In this document: positions 1-10,375 of the stretch, one piece after another
How the letters are laid out: every line of letters begins with the position of its first letter
How positions within the stretch are numbered: the stretch's first letter is position 1
Source of the DNA: Calliopum simillimum
Taxonomy: Eukaryota; Arthropoda; Insecta; Diptera; Lauxaniidae
Assembly (NCBI GenBank): GCA_951812925.1
Contig: OX638370.1
Coordinates: forward strand, 22,435,964-22,499,963
Reading direction: 5' to 3'
DNA: 64,000 nt
The notes under the pieces: generated by a model
What the model saw: only the letters and a program-made list of their open reading frames with translations
Database searches by the model: none
What the model was told of the DNA's origin: nothing
Program-made: the position numbers and the translations under genes

Positions 1-426
1 AGTCTTGTCGTCATTTGTTAGTCATAGAACATTGTTTCTGGGATGGTTGTAACTGTGACAAGCCCTTATCAAGCTCCGAGTTTGACCTCTTTCTATTTTG
101 AGATTTATACGAAGATTTAAAATAAATCTCGTCAGATGTTGATTTACGACGAAGTTTGGAGCTAATTCTCGAAACTGCCTCATGAATCCCCTCTTCAAAC
201 GTAGTATTATACTATGCATTCTAAAAAGAGTCTAATACTCTCCAAGCAGATAAGTTTAGTAATACCACACCTAACTTGTAAAACGCTCTTTCGCTGAGAT
301 AGCAAATGGTGTCGCCACTGAAGCATAGAAAAGATTTTTCAGACGGTCAAAAGTCATTCCTTTGATTTTTTCAAGAACATAACTCAAAAGAGTCTTAAAT
401 GCATTAGAGAGTTTATAAAAATTTTG
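1..426. other. Intergenic, nothing recognised
   Basis: AT-rich sequence with only short open frames that lack similarity to anything I know. No repeat structure or RNA gene is visible here. Confidence 0.5.
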
Positions 427-862
427 AACTAAAGTGTGTCCCATAATTCACGCAAGATTTTAATTTTTCCGTTAAAGTGTTGCCAACATTAAAAAAAAAA
501 AAATTGGATAACTGATAGTTTGAGGTAAGCAAAAATGCATTAAAAATGATATCCAACACTGCACCATTGAAATTCAGCCAAAATTATTCAAAATGGTCAT
601 TGAGAATTACCACAAAATAGTGCGATAAAGGGGTCTCCCATAGTTTATACAAGATTTGAATTTTTCGTCATTTGTGCAGTAAAGTGTTGCCAATCTAAAA
701 ACGAAAACAGCTTGAAACTTAATAATTTAGAGTTAGTAAAAATACATTTGATATAAAACGCTGCAAGAACAAAATTCGGGAATAATCATGTATGATGGTC
801 ATGAAAAATTTCGTTATTTACTTAATTTAAATGTTGCGTGAGATGTGGGACACACTTTAGTT
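427..862. mobile_element. MITE-like element with 17-bp terminal inverted repeats
   Basis: The ends are perfect inverted repeats: AACTAAAGTGTGTCCCA at 427 and its complement ending at 862. Similarity continues inward (TCACGCAA against TTGCGTGA). The element has no coding capacity. Inside it a segment of about 60 bp (434-495) recurs at 632-690 with changes, so the element is partly internally duplicated. I did not find a convincing target-site duplication, so the superfamily is open. Confidence 0.6.
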
Positions 863-1023
863 TGCATAGTCCAGTAGTGAGTCATATAAGCTGCCATTTC
901 CTGAGTTAACCTTACTTCTTGATTATCCTTGCAGTTCCTGCATTTGCTCCGATGGAACAATGTTTCGTTAAAAATCCCTTTAATAAGATGTTCATTCATG
1001 TATTGCTCATTCCCAACATCTGG

Positions 1024-1123
1024 GGTCGAATCAGTCAAAGTACAACTCGTGACGTAAAATTTTTTTATAACGAATACATGATTTTACGTCATGAGTTGTA
1101 CGCTCACTGATGCGGCGATTCAA
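1024..1123. repeat. Short palindromic hairpin
   Basis: A 21-bp inverted repeat with one mismatch (arms 1040-1060 and 1081-1101, GTACAACTCGTGACGTAAAAT type) flanks a 20-base loop. Weaker complementarity (GAATCAGT against ACTGAT...GATTC) extends it to about 100 bp. It is probably a miniature foldback element. Confidence 0.5.
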
Positions 1124-2261
1124 CCCCTGAGCTTGAACGTAGAGAGCATTAGTTCAATTTCCTCTGAGTTTTTCTATCAAGAAAGTATCAATTTGTACCA
1201 AAGATTAAATGCCTTTTTAAGTATTTCAGAAATGGGAAAGCTGAGAATTTTGTATTTTCAATGAAAAAACAATAATTTCATTTTCTCTTTGTCATCAAAA
1301 ATATGATTTCCAGTTGGGTATACAAATGCTCATTTGCGGGTTTTTTTTTTTTTTTCCATTTGTATCTTTTTTGCGCGCAGTTACTTTATCTATAGCACGT
1401 ACATATATATAGTGTATCTAGTGTATATCTGTATGGCATATATTTGCATTTAATTTTATTACGTTTAAACTTCACTTTTGCTTTACTTGCGAACTACCAA
1501 ACAGCCTACTAAGTATATACCGCTGCTCCTAACACACTTCTGGCTTCTTAGCCAATTTTTATTGTGCCGGCATACTGACACAGAGAAAAACGTACGTACT
1601 ACGTTTGTATGTAGACATGTATGCATGTCTGTATGTACCTCATATTGCGTCAAGTTCATTTAAGAAAACAACAAACAAATTCTGTACAACGAGTAGAGAT
1701 ACAGATACTTATTTGGTATGTTTGTATATATAATACAACAACAGCTGTTGTTGTTTTGTTATTATTTAAGTACCCTTTTTTTCCAGTTTAACCTTGAAAT
1801 TGTTAAATGTTGTTTTTGTTTCTTATACGTTTTACTTACGTATGTATAAAATGCTTTACGTATGAAATTAAATAAAAATTTGAAGCCGAAAACAATACTG
1901 TTATTTAAGAAAATACTACTTTTTTCTTTGTATTTCCGAAATAAAGTAGTATACTTAGTAGTAGGTTAATAAGAAGTAAATGAAATTATGAATAATTTCG
2001 GAAATTTTAAGCTTTCCCGAAAATTTTGAAATGCTGTAGGCGATCCTCAATATATTCTTTTCAAAAATTTGGGTTTTTTATTTATTCGCGAAAAAATTTA
2101 AGAGCATGACGAACTTCAATGTGTTTATCACAATAATTTTCAAGCGAATCGAAAAAGTGAGTACACACAAAATAATCAGCAACGATAAGACTTCGACGTT
2201 CAAAAGGATTAATGGAAAAACATTCGATGCGTTACTGATGCGGTGGCAATTTTAAAATAAG
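1124..2261. other. Intergenic, low-complexity AT-rich DNA
   Basis: Contains a T run near 1341-1355, TATA/GTAT-rich simple sequence near 1400-1450 and 1600-1650, and a CAACAACAGCTGTTGTTG palindrome near 1737-1754. No gene or bounded repeat is supported. Confidence 0.4.
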
Positions 2262-2625
2262 AAGAAAACAAGAAATCCAATCGAGGTCGAAAGCCAATGA
2301 AAATCACCATATTGACTTCGCCAGAAAATGTGGCCAAGTTACGCCAGAAAGCAGAAGAGAATCAAGCCAAAGAGGCCTAGAAGGATAAAAAGAAGATGGA
2401 GAAAACAGTCAAACCAACGGCAGCAAAGAGTAGTCGTCGCAAATTTTTGCCATCACAGCAAATAGAATCTGACTCTGAAGAAGAAGACTTTTGCACCATC
2501 GGTAAAGGTTCCGTGCCGAAAAAATTTACCAAAAATAACGCAATGAATGCAATCGAGCAGTCCATTTGAAGTGTGCTCGTGTATTGGCCGACGGTTATAC
2601 TTGTGTTCATTGTGAATCGGAGTGA
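2262..2625 (+). pseudogene. Relic of a pogo/Tigger-like transposase C-terminus with PHD-like zinc finger
   Basis: A broken reading frame translates as the basic linker and cysteine-rich tail of insect pogo-type transposases: RGRKPMKITILTSPENVAKL (about 2270-2340), then a Lys-rich stretch, then an acidic SDSEEEDF segment. An in-frame TAG lies after the linker and one frameshift comes before the finger. In the shifted frame the tail reads NECNRAVHLKC...YTCVHCESE, ending at a TGA at 2623-2625; one expected Cys has become Arg. The DDE catalytic core is absent. The same tail type is found in the elements at 27739-28610 and 34670-36828. Clearly inactive. Confidence 0.65.
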
Positions 2626-3115
2626 TTGAACAATTTGCCATTTTTCACAGTTTTTTAAGATCATTTTCATTGTTTTACATTTTCTCTATTCTAATACATA
2701 CTTAATAAACATAATAATTTGTCATTTTTCCTGATCCCAAAAATGGATGTTTAGTCGTGCTTCACATCTCCCCCCGAGATTTTTGAAAACTCCAAGAACT
2801 TGTTTTTTTTTTGGGACAGCAGACAAAAATTGCCGATGATTGTCGATTTCATGCAAATCCTTCAACCAGGAAGTTTATTTTAAGATGCTCTAGAGATTCG
2901 ATTCGAGAAAATGTGAAAAAATTATTTTTGTAGTAGTTTTGACCCCCAAACAAAGCTTGCTTTAAAACTCCCCACTTTCACCTATATATTGTCATATATC
3001 TAAATTTTCGACTTACACTTGTAATCTTCTATGTTAAGAAATCTCGACCATATCGGAATTAAAGGCGTACAATACTGAAGTAATCGCGATTTGTAGCTAT
3101 TTCTTTTGAGCAATT

Positions 3116-3327
3116 GGAATCATCCAGTCGATGTATGAATTTTTAAAAAAACTGTTTGATCGATAGAAAAAATCGGGCATGGCATAGACTTCTGAGGAAG
3201 TCTGGAATCATCCAGTCGATGTATGAATTTTTAAAAAAACTGTTTGATCGATAAAAAAAATCGGGCATGGCATAGACTTCTGAGGAAAGATAAAAAAAAT
3301 CGGGCATGGCACAGACTTCTGAGGAAA
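3116..3327. repeat. 87-bp tandem repeat, two full copies plus a partial third
   Basis: The unit starting GGAATCATCCAGTCGATG at 3116 repeats at 3203 almost unchanged. A 38-bp piece of its distal part (AATCGGGCATGGCA...) follows at 3289-3327. Identity is high, so the duplication looks recent. Confidence 0.75.
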
Positions 3328-3901
3328 AACTATTATTTGAAACATGGTGAGTAAAAGATCGGTTCGCTTTTGTATGAAGCAAAAAAATAATCATCCCGAA
3401 ACCGACTCAAAAATTAGAAGGACTCTTAAAAACGGTATCTGCATTATATTTTTTTTTTCATTCCAAGATAAAACTATGGAGCACTTTTGATTCTACTGAA
3501 GGCCCATTTTCATTACAAAATGGATACCCATAAGTGCTTTAGAAATAAAGACTATGTTCTTACAAAAATGTTGGCGTTTAAAAATTATGAATTTGTTTTG
3601 GTAATATAGACAATATTCGCATCCCAAAATCGATTTGCTTACGTTTTTCAATTACGCTGTCGGAAAAACTATTTTTCATAAAAGCAAGGCATCTACGAAA
3701 GAATTTCAAATCAAAAAATGCTGAGAATTGTCCAAAAGATACGTATGAATTTTTCCAGAATTTTGGAGATATCCTTGCAGGATCCCGGATTATTCCAAAT
3801 TAGTTTGCAAGCTACTCCATGGGAGAAGCCAACTAGTGCAAATTCTGGTCCCATCACATATAAAGTTATATTTACGTTTTACATTGTTTGTGATTGGGCG
3901 T

Positions 3902-4495
3902 AACCAATTGTCTCCTTATGCATTACAATCGGAGCAGAAAAAGATCAATTGTCTCGTTAAGCATTACATTCGGAATAGAAAAAGGCCAATTTTTTTTTTT
4001 TTATTTATAAATTTCAACAAATTTAATTTGAAATTCAAATTTTACACAAAAATTTCAAAAGGTTTCATAGCCGAATGTGCTAAAAAGTTTGTTATATAAA
4101 TATGGATGAAAATTTTTTTATTAATTTTTTATTATTTTATACCTCGGCTAAGTTGGACATTTGTTTAATTTTCTGCTGCGAAGGCACTTCAGACAAATTG
4201 TGTACAAATTAATAGAAATTTAAAAATTGGAATTGAAAATCACCGAGTGGAGGATTTGAACCCGGGCCTCTCCATGCAGCGCAAGTCACTAGACCGATAC
4301 ACTATCGTTTGCTCTTCTTCACAATCGACGAACTGCCAAACAGTACGTAGTCAGTAATGTTATGAGTATAATCGATACACAATTGGACCACTTTTGGTAC
4401 TAATGACGGATTATGCATAACATTTGGACCATTTTTGATACAATTGACCGACATTGCATTACATTTGGACCATTTTTGATACAATTGATAATTTA
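3902..4495. repeat. 42-bp minisatellite split by a SINE
   Basis: Units of about 42 bp start with CAATTG and contain TGCATTACA followed by a GGA block. Two lie at 3902-3985 and about three at 4380-4495. The intervening ~390 bp is the SINE described separately, so the array was probably continuous before insertion. Confidence 0.5.
3986..4320 (-). mobile_element. tRNA-derived SINE, minus orientation
   Basis: On the minus strand there is an RNA polymerase III A-box-like sequence, TAGTGTATCGG (plus 4294-4304), followed about 30 bases later by a canonical B box, GGTTCAAATCC (plus 4252-4262). This is the spacing of a tRNA head. The body continues leftward and ends in a plus-strand T run (about 3989-4003), the poly(A) tail of a minus-strand retroposon. 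The TpsiC-arm pairing is poor, so it is not a functional tRNA. The family is unnamed by me. Confidence 0.55.
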
Positions 4496-5113
4496 AGTGA
4501 ATTTATACATGTTTTTGGGTAGTTCATTATGGACTACGTACAACAAAACTAGACAAAAGATTAGACTATTGAGACAATTGACTCCATCGGTCCCACAGAG
4601 ATTTTATAGTTTTTCAAAAAATTATCATATTGAGTTTTCAGCTGTTAATCTTACATTTGTCAGCAAAATGCTAGGCTTACTCAAAACCATGGCATCTACA
4701 AAAAAATTTCATATGACGTAAAATGCTTAAAATGCTTCAAAGAATAAGTGTGAGTTTTTTTAGAATTTTTGGAAATTTTTTTTTCATTTCTTTAACAAAG
4801 TTTTGAAAAACTATAAAATTGCTCAAAAAATTCTGAAAAAATTCACACGTATTATGTATTTGGATACCCCGAAAAAAAATTCATAGTTTTTGAACGTCTA
4901 AATTTTTGGCACCATCCATCCATTTTGTAATGAAAAAAAAAAGTTATGACCAAAAAACATGTTTTTTTTTTTTTAAGCCAAAATGGGCCTTCAGTAGAAT
5001 CAATCAGTGCTCCATTGGTTTTTCTCGGAATCAAAAAAAAAGAAAAAAACAAAAAATAATGCAGATATCGTTTTTAAGAGTCCTTCTAACTTTTGAGTTG
5101 GTATGGGGATGAA

Positions 5114-6895
5114 TCTAAATTTCCACCCTATCTAGTGAGTAAAAAATTAAACTGAATACCCCTATTACTTCATATCGTTAAGCCATACGGGTATGTTACG
5201 CAAACTTTAAAGTTTATTTTGACCGGAAAATCCATATTCCTGACATTTCAAGTTTTATCGAAGTACAGTGCAAATAAAAAAAAGGTTTATTTTCAACAAT
5301 GTAACCGGAAGGTCGACTGAGTCTTGCATTTATCGGCGCAAAATAACTCAATTTATTTGCTTAAATTGTTAGAGTTGAAATATGTACGTTTTTTCAAATA
5401 TTTGCGAATATTTGCACTTTGATTTTCTTAATTGTGCAAATTAACTTTGATAACGAATAAATAAAGAATTGTGTGGTGCGTTTTTTTCGCCTTGTTGCCA
5501 ACATGATAATAAATCATTGGCGTAGCACGTGCCATAGGCAAACCACACAACAAAAAAAGTAAAAGGAGGGCCACCACGAGGTGCGCTATGGGTAGAAAGG
5601 GTTAAAAAGAGTTGAAAAAAAAGCGAAAGGTAAAAAGGTGGCTACACCACTGCACACACAACACTGTGAGGTGTCAGTAGAATAAACAAAAGTATTGACC
5701 CCTTAGGGGCGTTGGATTGGAAAAATACAAAAAATGAAGGTTTGACTTTGTCTGGTACTTAGTCTGGCTGCTTTATGCTGTTTTTTGCTGCTTTTAGCTA
5801 TGCTTTCAACCATATAAGCTGTCAACAAGCTGTCAGTGTACACTCAGGGAACGTTTGCAATTATGACTCATGTTACAAACTTAATTGTTGGATAGTGTTA
5901 AATGCGAGTGTATCTATATTTTGTATGACCATGTGACTTTTTTCTTTAAGTTTTTAAAAGCCTTTCAATTAAGTGATATGTCATAAATGCAAAAAAAAAA
6001 AAAAACAAAATCAACCAACTTATCAATCAATGATGGAGAAGAATTCACTGGGCAGTTTTTTTAATTCTTATTCGGTATGAACACTGGGGTGTTTTTTTTT
6101 TTACAATAAAAAAAGGGCACGACTATGATTTTTATGACTCTGCAAATGGACGATGTTTTCACATAAAACAACCTAAAATCATCTCCAAGTGAGCAGAATA
6201 TTAAAATTTCTTCTCTTTTTCCCAAACGTTCCAGAATATTTATTGAAATTTAGCTTTATGCGGTTAAGTTTATATATAGGGTGTATCGTATAAGTTAACA
6301 AAGCTTCTACGAGGTGATAAAGGAAGCATAGACTAGCAAAAATTGCACAAGAGTGGGCATTGCAAAATGCACTCCTGAGGAGTTTTAGGGTTAAAATTGA
6401 TTTTCTGACTTATTTTAGAAAGAAAAATTTTCTTGGGTCACTCTAGCGTTTTAGAGAAAACTTTTTTGCAATGAACTTTTAGTTTATTATATAAGCTTTT
6501 TAAAAATCTATTTTTTTCATAGGGTTGAAAAGGATTTTATACCTTTAAAGTTGATATATTAAATTTCTTTTTCTTATTTTTACTTTGGGAGCCAGTTTAG
6601 TATTAAAAAAGTCACATCAATATGCCCTTTTGTAATTTTTTATCAAATACTCGTTAAATTTTCTTAAATTCGGTGGCATATTTGTTGTATCGATTTTTTA
6701 ATTTAAGGTCGGAAAAAAATTATTTTCTATATAACACACGGGTTACTCGCATGTGTTGCGCTGCATATGATGTGCCCTTTAACCTTCAAACGGATTGTTC
6801 TTGAAAAGTACTTTTTTCTGACCTCAATTAAAAAAATTTGTATGACAAATGTACTACCGAATTATAGCAAATTTAACGCGGATTTCAAAAAAAAT
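5114..6895. other. Intergenic, no gene recognised
   Basis: AT-rich with several A and T runs. Around 5500-5650 the sequence is GC-richer and purine-rich but has no usable open frame. No bounded repeat found. Confidence 0.4.
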
Positions 6896-8841
6896 TTAAT
6901 AGGGTAAGTTAATAGGACTTTGTTTATTTCTGAAATCTTTTACATTTTTTACGTTACTTTTATTCTTCCGAAGGTCTGATTTCATATAAGCCCAAAATCT
7001 CTCAATGGGTCGGAGCTCTGGGCAGCTAGGTGGATTCGCATTTTTGGGAATAAAATTTAAATTATTGCTTTTGTACCATTTTATGGTGGCTCCAGAGTAG
7101 TAAGAGGTTGCTAAATCAGGCCAGAACATAACAGTACCCTCGTGCTCATGAATAAATGGCAAATGACGTTTTTCAAGGCATTCATCAATATAAATTTTCG
7201 AGATAATTGCACCCTGTATTACAAAAAAAACTGCTTCTCAGACCGCAGGTGCATATGGCCTGCCAAACCATATACTGCTTAGGAAATTTTGTAATTTTCT
7301 TCTCTTTAAATTTGCTCTGTACCTGCCTCTTCTCCGAAATATTCGTGTCCTGGTAGCTGTTTGAAATCTGCTTTAACGTATATTTCATCATCCATTATGC
7401 AGCAGTCAAATTTAGTCAGGTAACCTTTATATAATTCTTGTGCTTGCTTTTGAGCCTCCAACTGCTTTTCATCGGAACGGTCTGGTACTCTTTGAACTAT
7501 GTAGGTCTTCAGCTTACTTTTTTTCTTTAGTCTTTGTATAGAAGATTTTGAAGTACCTGCCCCGGCAGACATACCATATCTCGTAAAAAAATGTGCTTAA
7601 TTTTTTTTACTAACTGTCGCACACTGGTTCAAAATTCTAAAAAGCTGGCCAAAAGTTGAAAAAAAAAGTTGTTTTAAACTAACTTTTTATGGACCGTATT
7701 GTCTAACAGATATTCATAGACCTCAAAAAATTTATAAGAAAGATCCAGGTATTCCTAAAATGCTCTTGGGATCTCTCCAAAAGTACGCTTCTCAGATGAA
7801 AAATTCTGTGAGTTAAAAGTAAAAATTTAATGTTCACTGTAAAAATTGTGTGGTTACTGTAAAACTGAACCGATTTTAATCTCTTTGTAAAAGAAAATAC
7901 TATCGAACATCTGAATTGAATACTTGCAATAGTTTATACTTTTGCGTTAATTGTGATTAGCTTAAAATCAAATTATTTCACAAAATCAGCTTGCAATGGT
8001 TATGAAAAAAGCCCGGAACTAATTTATACCACGTCATACCACCAAGAATTTCGGATTTATGAAGATTGAAACCTTTTCTAACACATATAAAAAAATTTAG
8101 GTGCCTTTTTTTGCCCTTTTTGTTTGATGCGGTTTTTTCTGAAGCAACCAGAGGAAAATTTAACTCATATTGTTGGCCAAGTGTCAATATGTGATGCTCG
8201 CCCGAAATGATACAATTTTTATATTATTATATAGCTTATACTCCATGATAAAGGAATCTAAGACCCATTCTTGTGTATATCAATTTAACGTTGCACACAA
8301 AGTTAAAGTTTTGAAATAAATTTTTAAATTAGATATAAAAATTGTGCAAGTGTTGTTTTTTGCCATTTCGAATCCGCTATTTTGTTTTTTAAAAATCTGA
8401 TATCAGGTTCGGAATCAGTGACCCCAAAAACCTCTGAGTAAATTTTTTTTGTTAGATTTGGTTGAATATTTATGCAAATCGTCCGCCATTTTCTTTTTTA
8501 AAAATCTAACATCAAATTCGTAATCAGCGACCTCAAAAACCCTCAGGTAAAAAATTTCGTCACGAAACTTCAATGATTTCGACTTTTGGCCAGCTTTTAG
8601 GGATTTTGAACCAGTGTGTGTCGGTCTGTACCTGCTTTAGTACCTGAACCCCTTTTTCGCGCAGTAAGTCGACCCTTTCTAAAGTTCGAAATAACACTCT
8701 GGACTGTGATTTTTGATGCACCTGTTTTTTAGCTGAGGCTGAATATTTTGATTCTGGTTTTTGCTGGTAAGTGGACAAAATTAGTTCGCGCCTTTTTTCT
8801 TCATTGCTAGATATCTTTATCGTCTGAAGTTTGTTTGCCAA
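6896..8841 (-). pseudogene. Broken Tc1/mariner-type (DD37E) transposase, split by a nested element
   Basis: Read on the minus strand. Plus 8841 down to 8624 encodes the N-terminal part, a helix-turn-helix-like region ending at VLKQVQTD. Plus 7572 down to 6896 encodes the catalytic region in several frames. Visible motifs are MDDEIYVKADF (first Asp), FWPDLA (second Asp) and PSCPELRPIERF, with 37 residues between the second Asp and the Glu, i.e. a DD37E spacing. Frameshifts separate the pieces, so the gene is dead. Residues 7620-8618 are a later insertion flanked by 5-bp duplications. A closely related, more complete copy lies at 36916-38209. I could not fix the outer ends of this copy. Confidence 0.7.
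7620..8618. mobile_element. Non-autonomous Transib-like element (999 bp, 5-bp TSD)
   Basis: The termini are inverted repeats of about 40 bp beginning CACACTGGTTCAAAAT, flanked by the 5-bp direct repeat TGTCG (7615-7619 and 8619-8623). A CACWSTG-type heptamer plus a 5-bp duplication fits the Transib superfamily, relatives of RAG1. No RAG1-like core can be read, so it is a deletion derivative. It interrupts the DD37E transposase between its N-terminal and catalytic parts. A second element with termini CACAGTGG and a 5-bp duplication lies at 34687-35652. Superfamily assignment is inference; the ends and duplication are directly seen. Confidence 0.65.
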
Positions 8842-10375
8842 GTGTTATATATTTTTTTAATCGTCATGTTATATAGAAAAAATATCACCCATATTTCGAC
8901 CTGCACGATCATCAGGTAAATCATAATCTTAAGAAATAAAAGTATCAAATTTTGATGGGACAGTCCTTATGTGTTAATACTTAATACAGTTTTTGGAAAA
9001 ACAGTGCTTAAAAAAAAACTTTTAGAAATTTTAGAAAATTTGTCATATCTCGAAAAATTTTGTGAACCAATTTTGTAGCCAATTAAATACCTTTCATATA
9101 AGACCAAAATTAGTATAATACATCAAGGTGTTCTGATTTTTCAGTTCAGTTATTATAAGACTATATCCTGATCATCCGATGTCTATATTTCCGTCAGTTT
9201 TGCGAATTTCGAAAAACGGAACTAAGAAAAGTTGTTCAGAATAGTCCCAAGAATCTGACATTTTCCGGTGCTCTACCCTGTATATAGAATAGATGTTTAA
9301 TAACAATTTATTACACAATTTTTAACTTTTAATACTCTCGTATAAATAAATACGAATTATTACGTAGGCATAACATAAAATATTAAAATACTAATAGCGC
9401 TTTAATTGCCATTTAAGAGAGTTTTAAACAAAGCATTTTTATTGCAAATTAACTCAAAACTGTTTATCCCCTAGTTTTACAATCCCGCAAGCCATAAAAG
9501 CTAAGAAAGTTACATAAAACAGCAATTTGTCAGCGTCATTCTTGGCAACTGCAATTTTTTCAGACATAAAAACAAATTACTAACAAATTTCGATATTAAG
9601 GAGAAAACTATTTCAACAATGTCCAATAAAAATGTGTAGCACACTCCTTACGTACATATATGCCTAGGCCTACACATATATAATCTTCAAATAAGTGTAC
9701 ACATGTAACACTTGAGTATCCATGTGCTGCTTGTTTGGTTTCGATGCGTTGGCAAAGTATTTAAGCCAAGTTATCATCGTCATCGTCACATGGTATCGCT
9801 GCTCTGCTTTGATCGAATGCATAACAACAACCAGAGTATTTAACCAAGTGTTAAAGGCTTCAATTGCATTTGTTGTAATTAAATTGCTGTTACTGTTTTG
9901 ATAAAACGCCAATTAACAATTTATCACGTGCCTTTTGTGTTGTTTTAAGCCAAATGTTGATAGTTAACTTGCATTCGTCGTATTGGCCAAGTTGTTGTTA
10001 GATGATGATGTAATACGCGGTTTTTTTCTATGCGAGAAAAAAAGGTTGCTGTTTCAAGGAAATTTTTTATTGTTTTTTTGATTAACGTTTAATTAACAAC
10101 ACATCTTGTATGAATTAAAGCTTTAAATTCTTAAAAGAAGCTACTACATAGTTTGCAGTGGTATACATCAAATGTTGCATTATTTTTGTACAAATTAAGG
10201 AATTTTTTTGCTTTATTTTGTTAAAATTTCGGTAATTGCTTTGAAGCGTTGGAATTCGTAAATAAATCATATAAGAAATTTAATTTTTAGAGTTTACTGC
10301 TTAGGTAGAAACAGTCAAAAAGTTGTTCAAATCTGAAAATCAGTGTTGACCGACTATAGTTTATTGTTTCTAATT
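8842..10375. other. Intergenic, no gene recognised
   Basis: Unremarkable AT-rich DNA. Short open frames (for example near 9670-9912 on the minus strand) show no family resemblance and are probably chance. No bounded repeat supported. Confidence 0.4.

Larger units (their letters stand above)
3392..5113. repeat. Large imperfect inverted repeat (foldback), arms several hundred bp
   Basis: The left arm (from about 3392 to 3780) matches the complement of the right arm (about 4690 to 5113). Shared blocks include AGAAGGACTCTTAAAAACG near both ends and the block GATTCTACTGAAGGCCCATTTT at 3490-3514, whose complement lies at 4976-5003. The arms have many substitutions and indels, so this is older than the Tc1 hairpin at 46-48 kb. 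The loop holds a 42-bp minisatellite and a SINE. Sequence near 4720-4780 resembles the centre of the palindrome at 23150-24350, which suggests a common family. Confidence 0.6.

Noticed and set aside
3116..3327. CRISPR array
   Set aside because: Direct tandem repeats without regularly spaced unique spacers, in a eukaryotic genome.
3143..3394. 83-codon minus-strand frame with internal peptide repeats
   Set aside because: Product of the 87-bp tandem repeat, which happens to be a multiple of three.
4252..4310. A functional tRNA gene
   Set aside because: A and B boxes are good, but TpsiC and acceptor arms do not pair; poly(A)-tailed SINE structure explains it.
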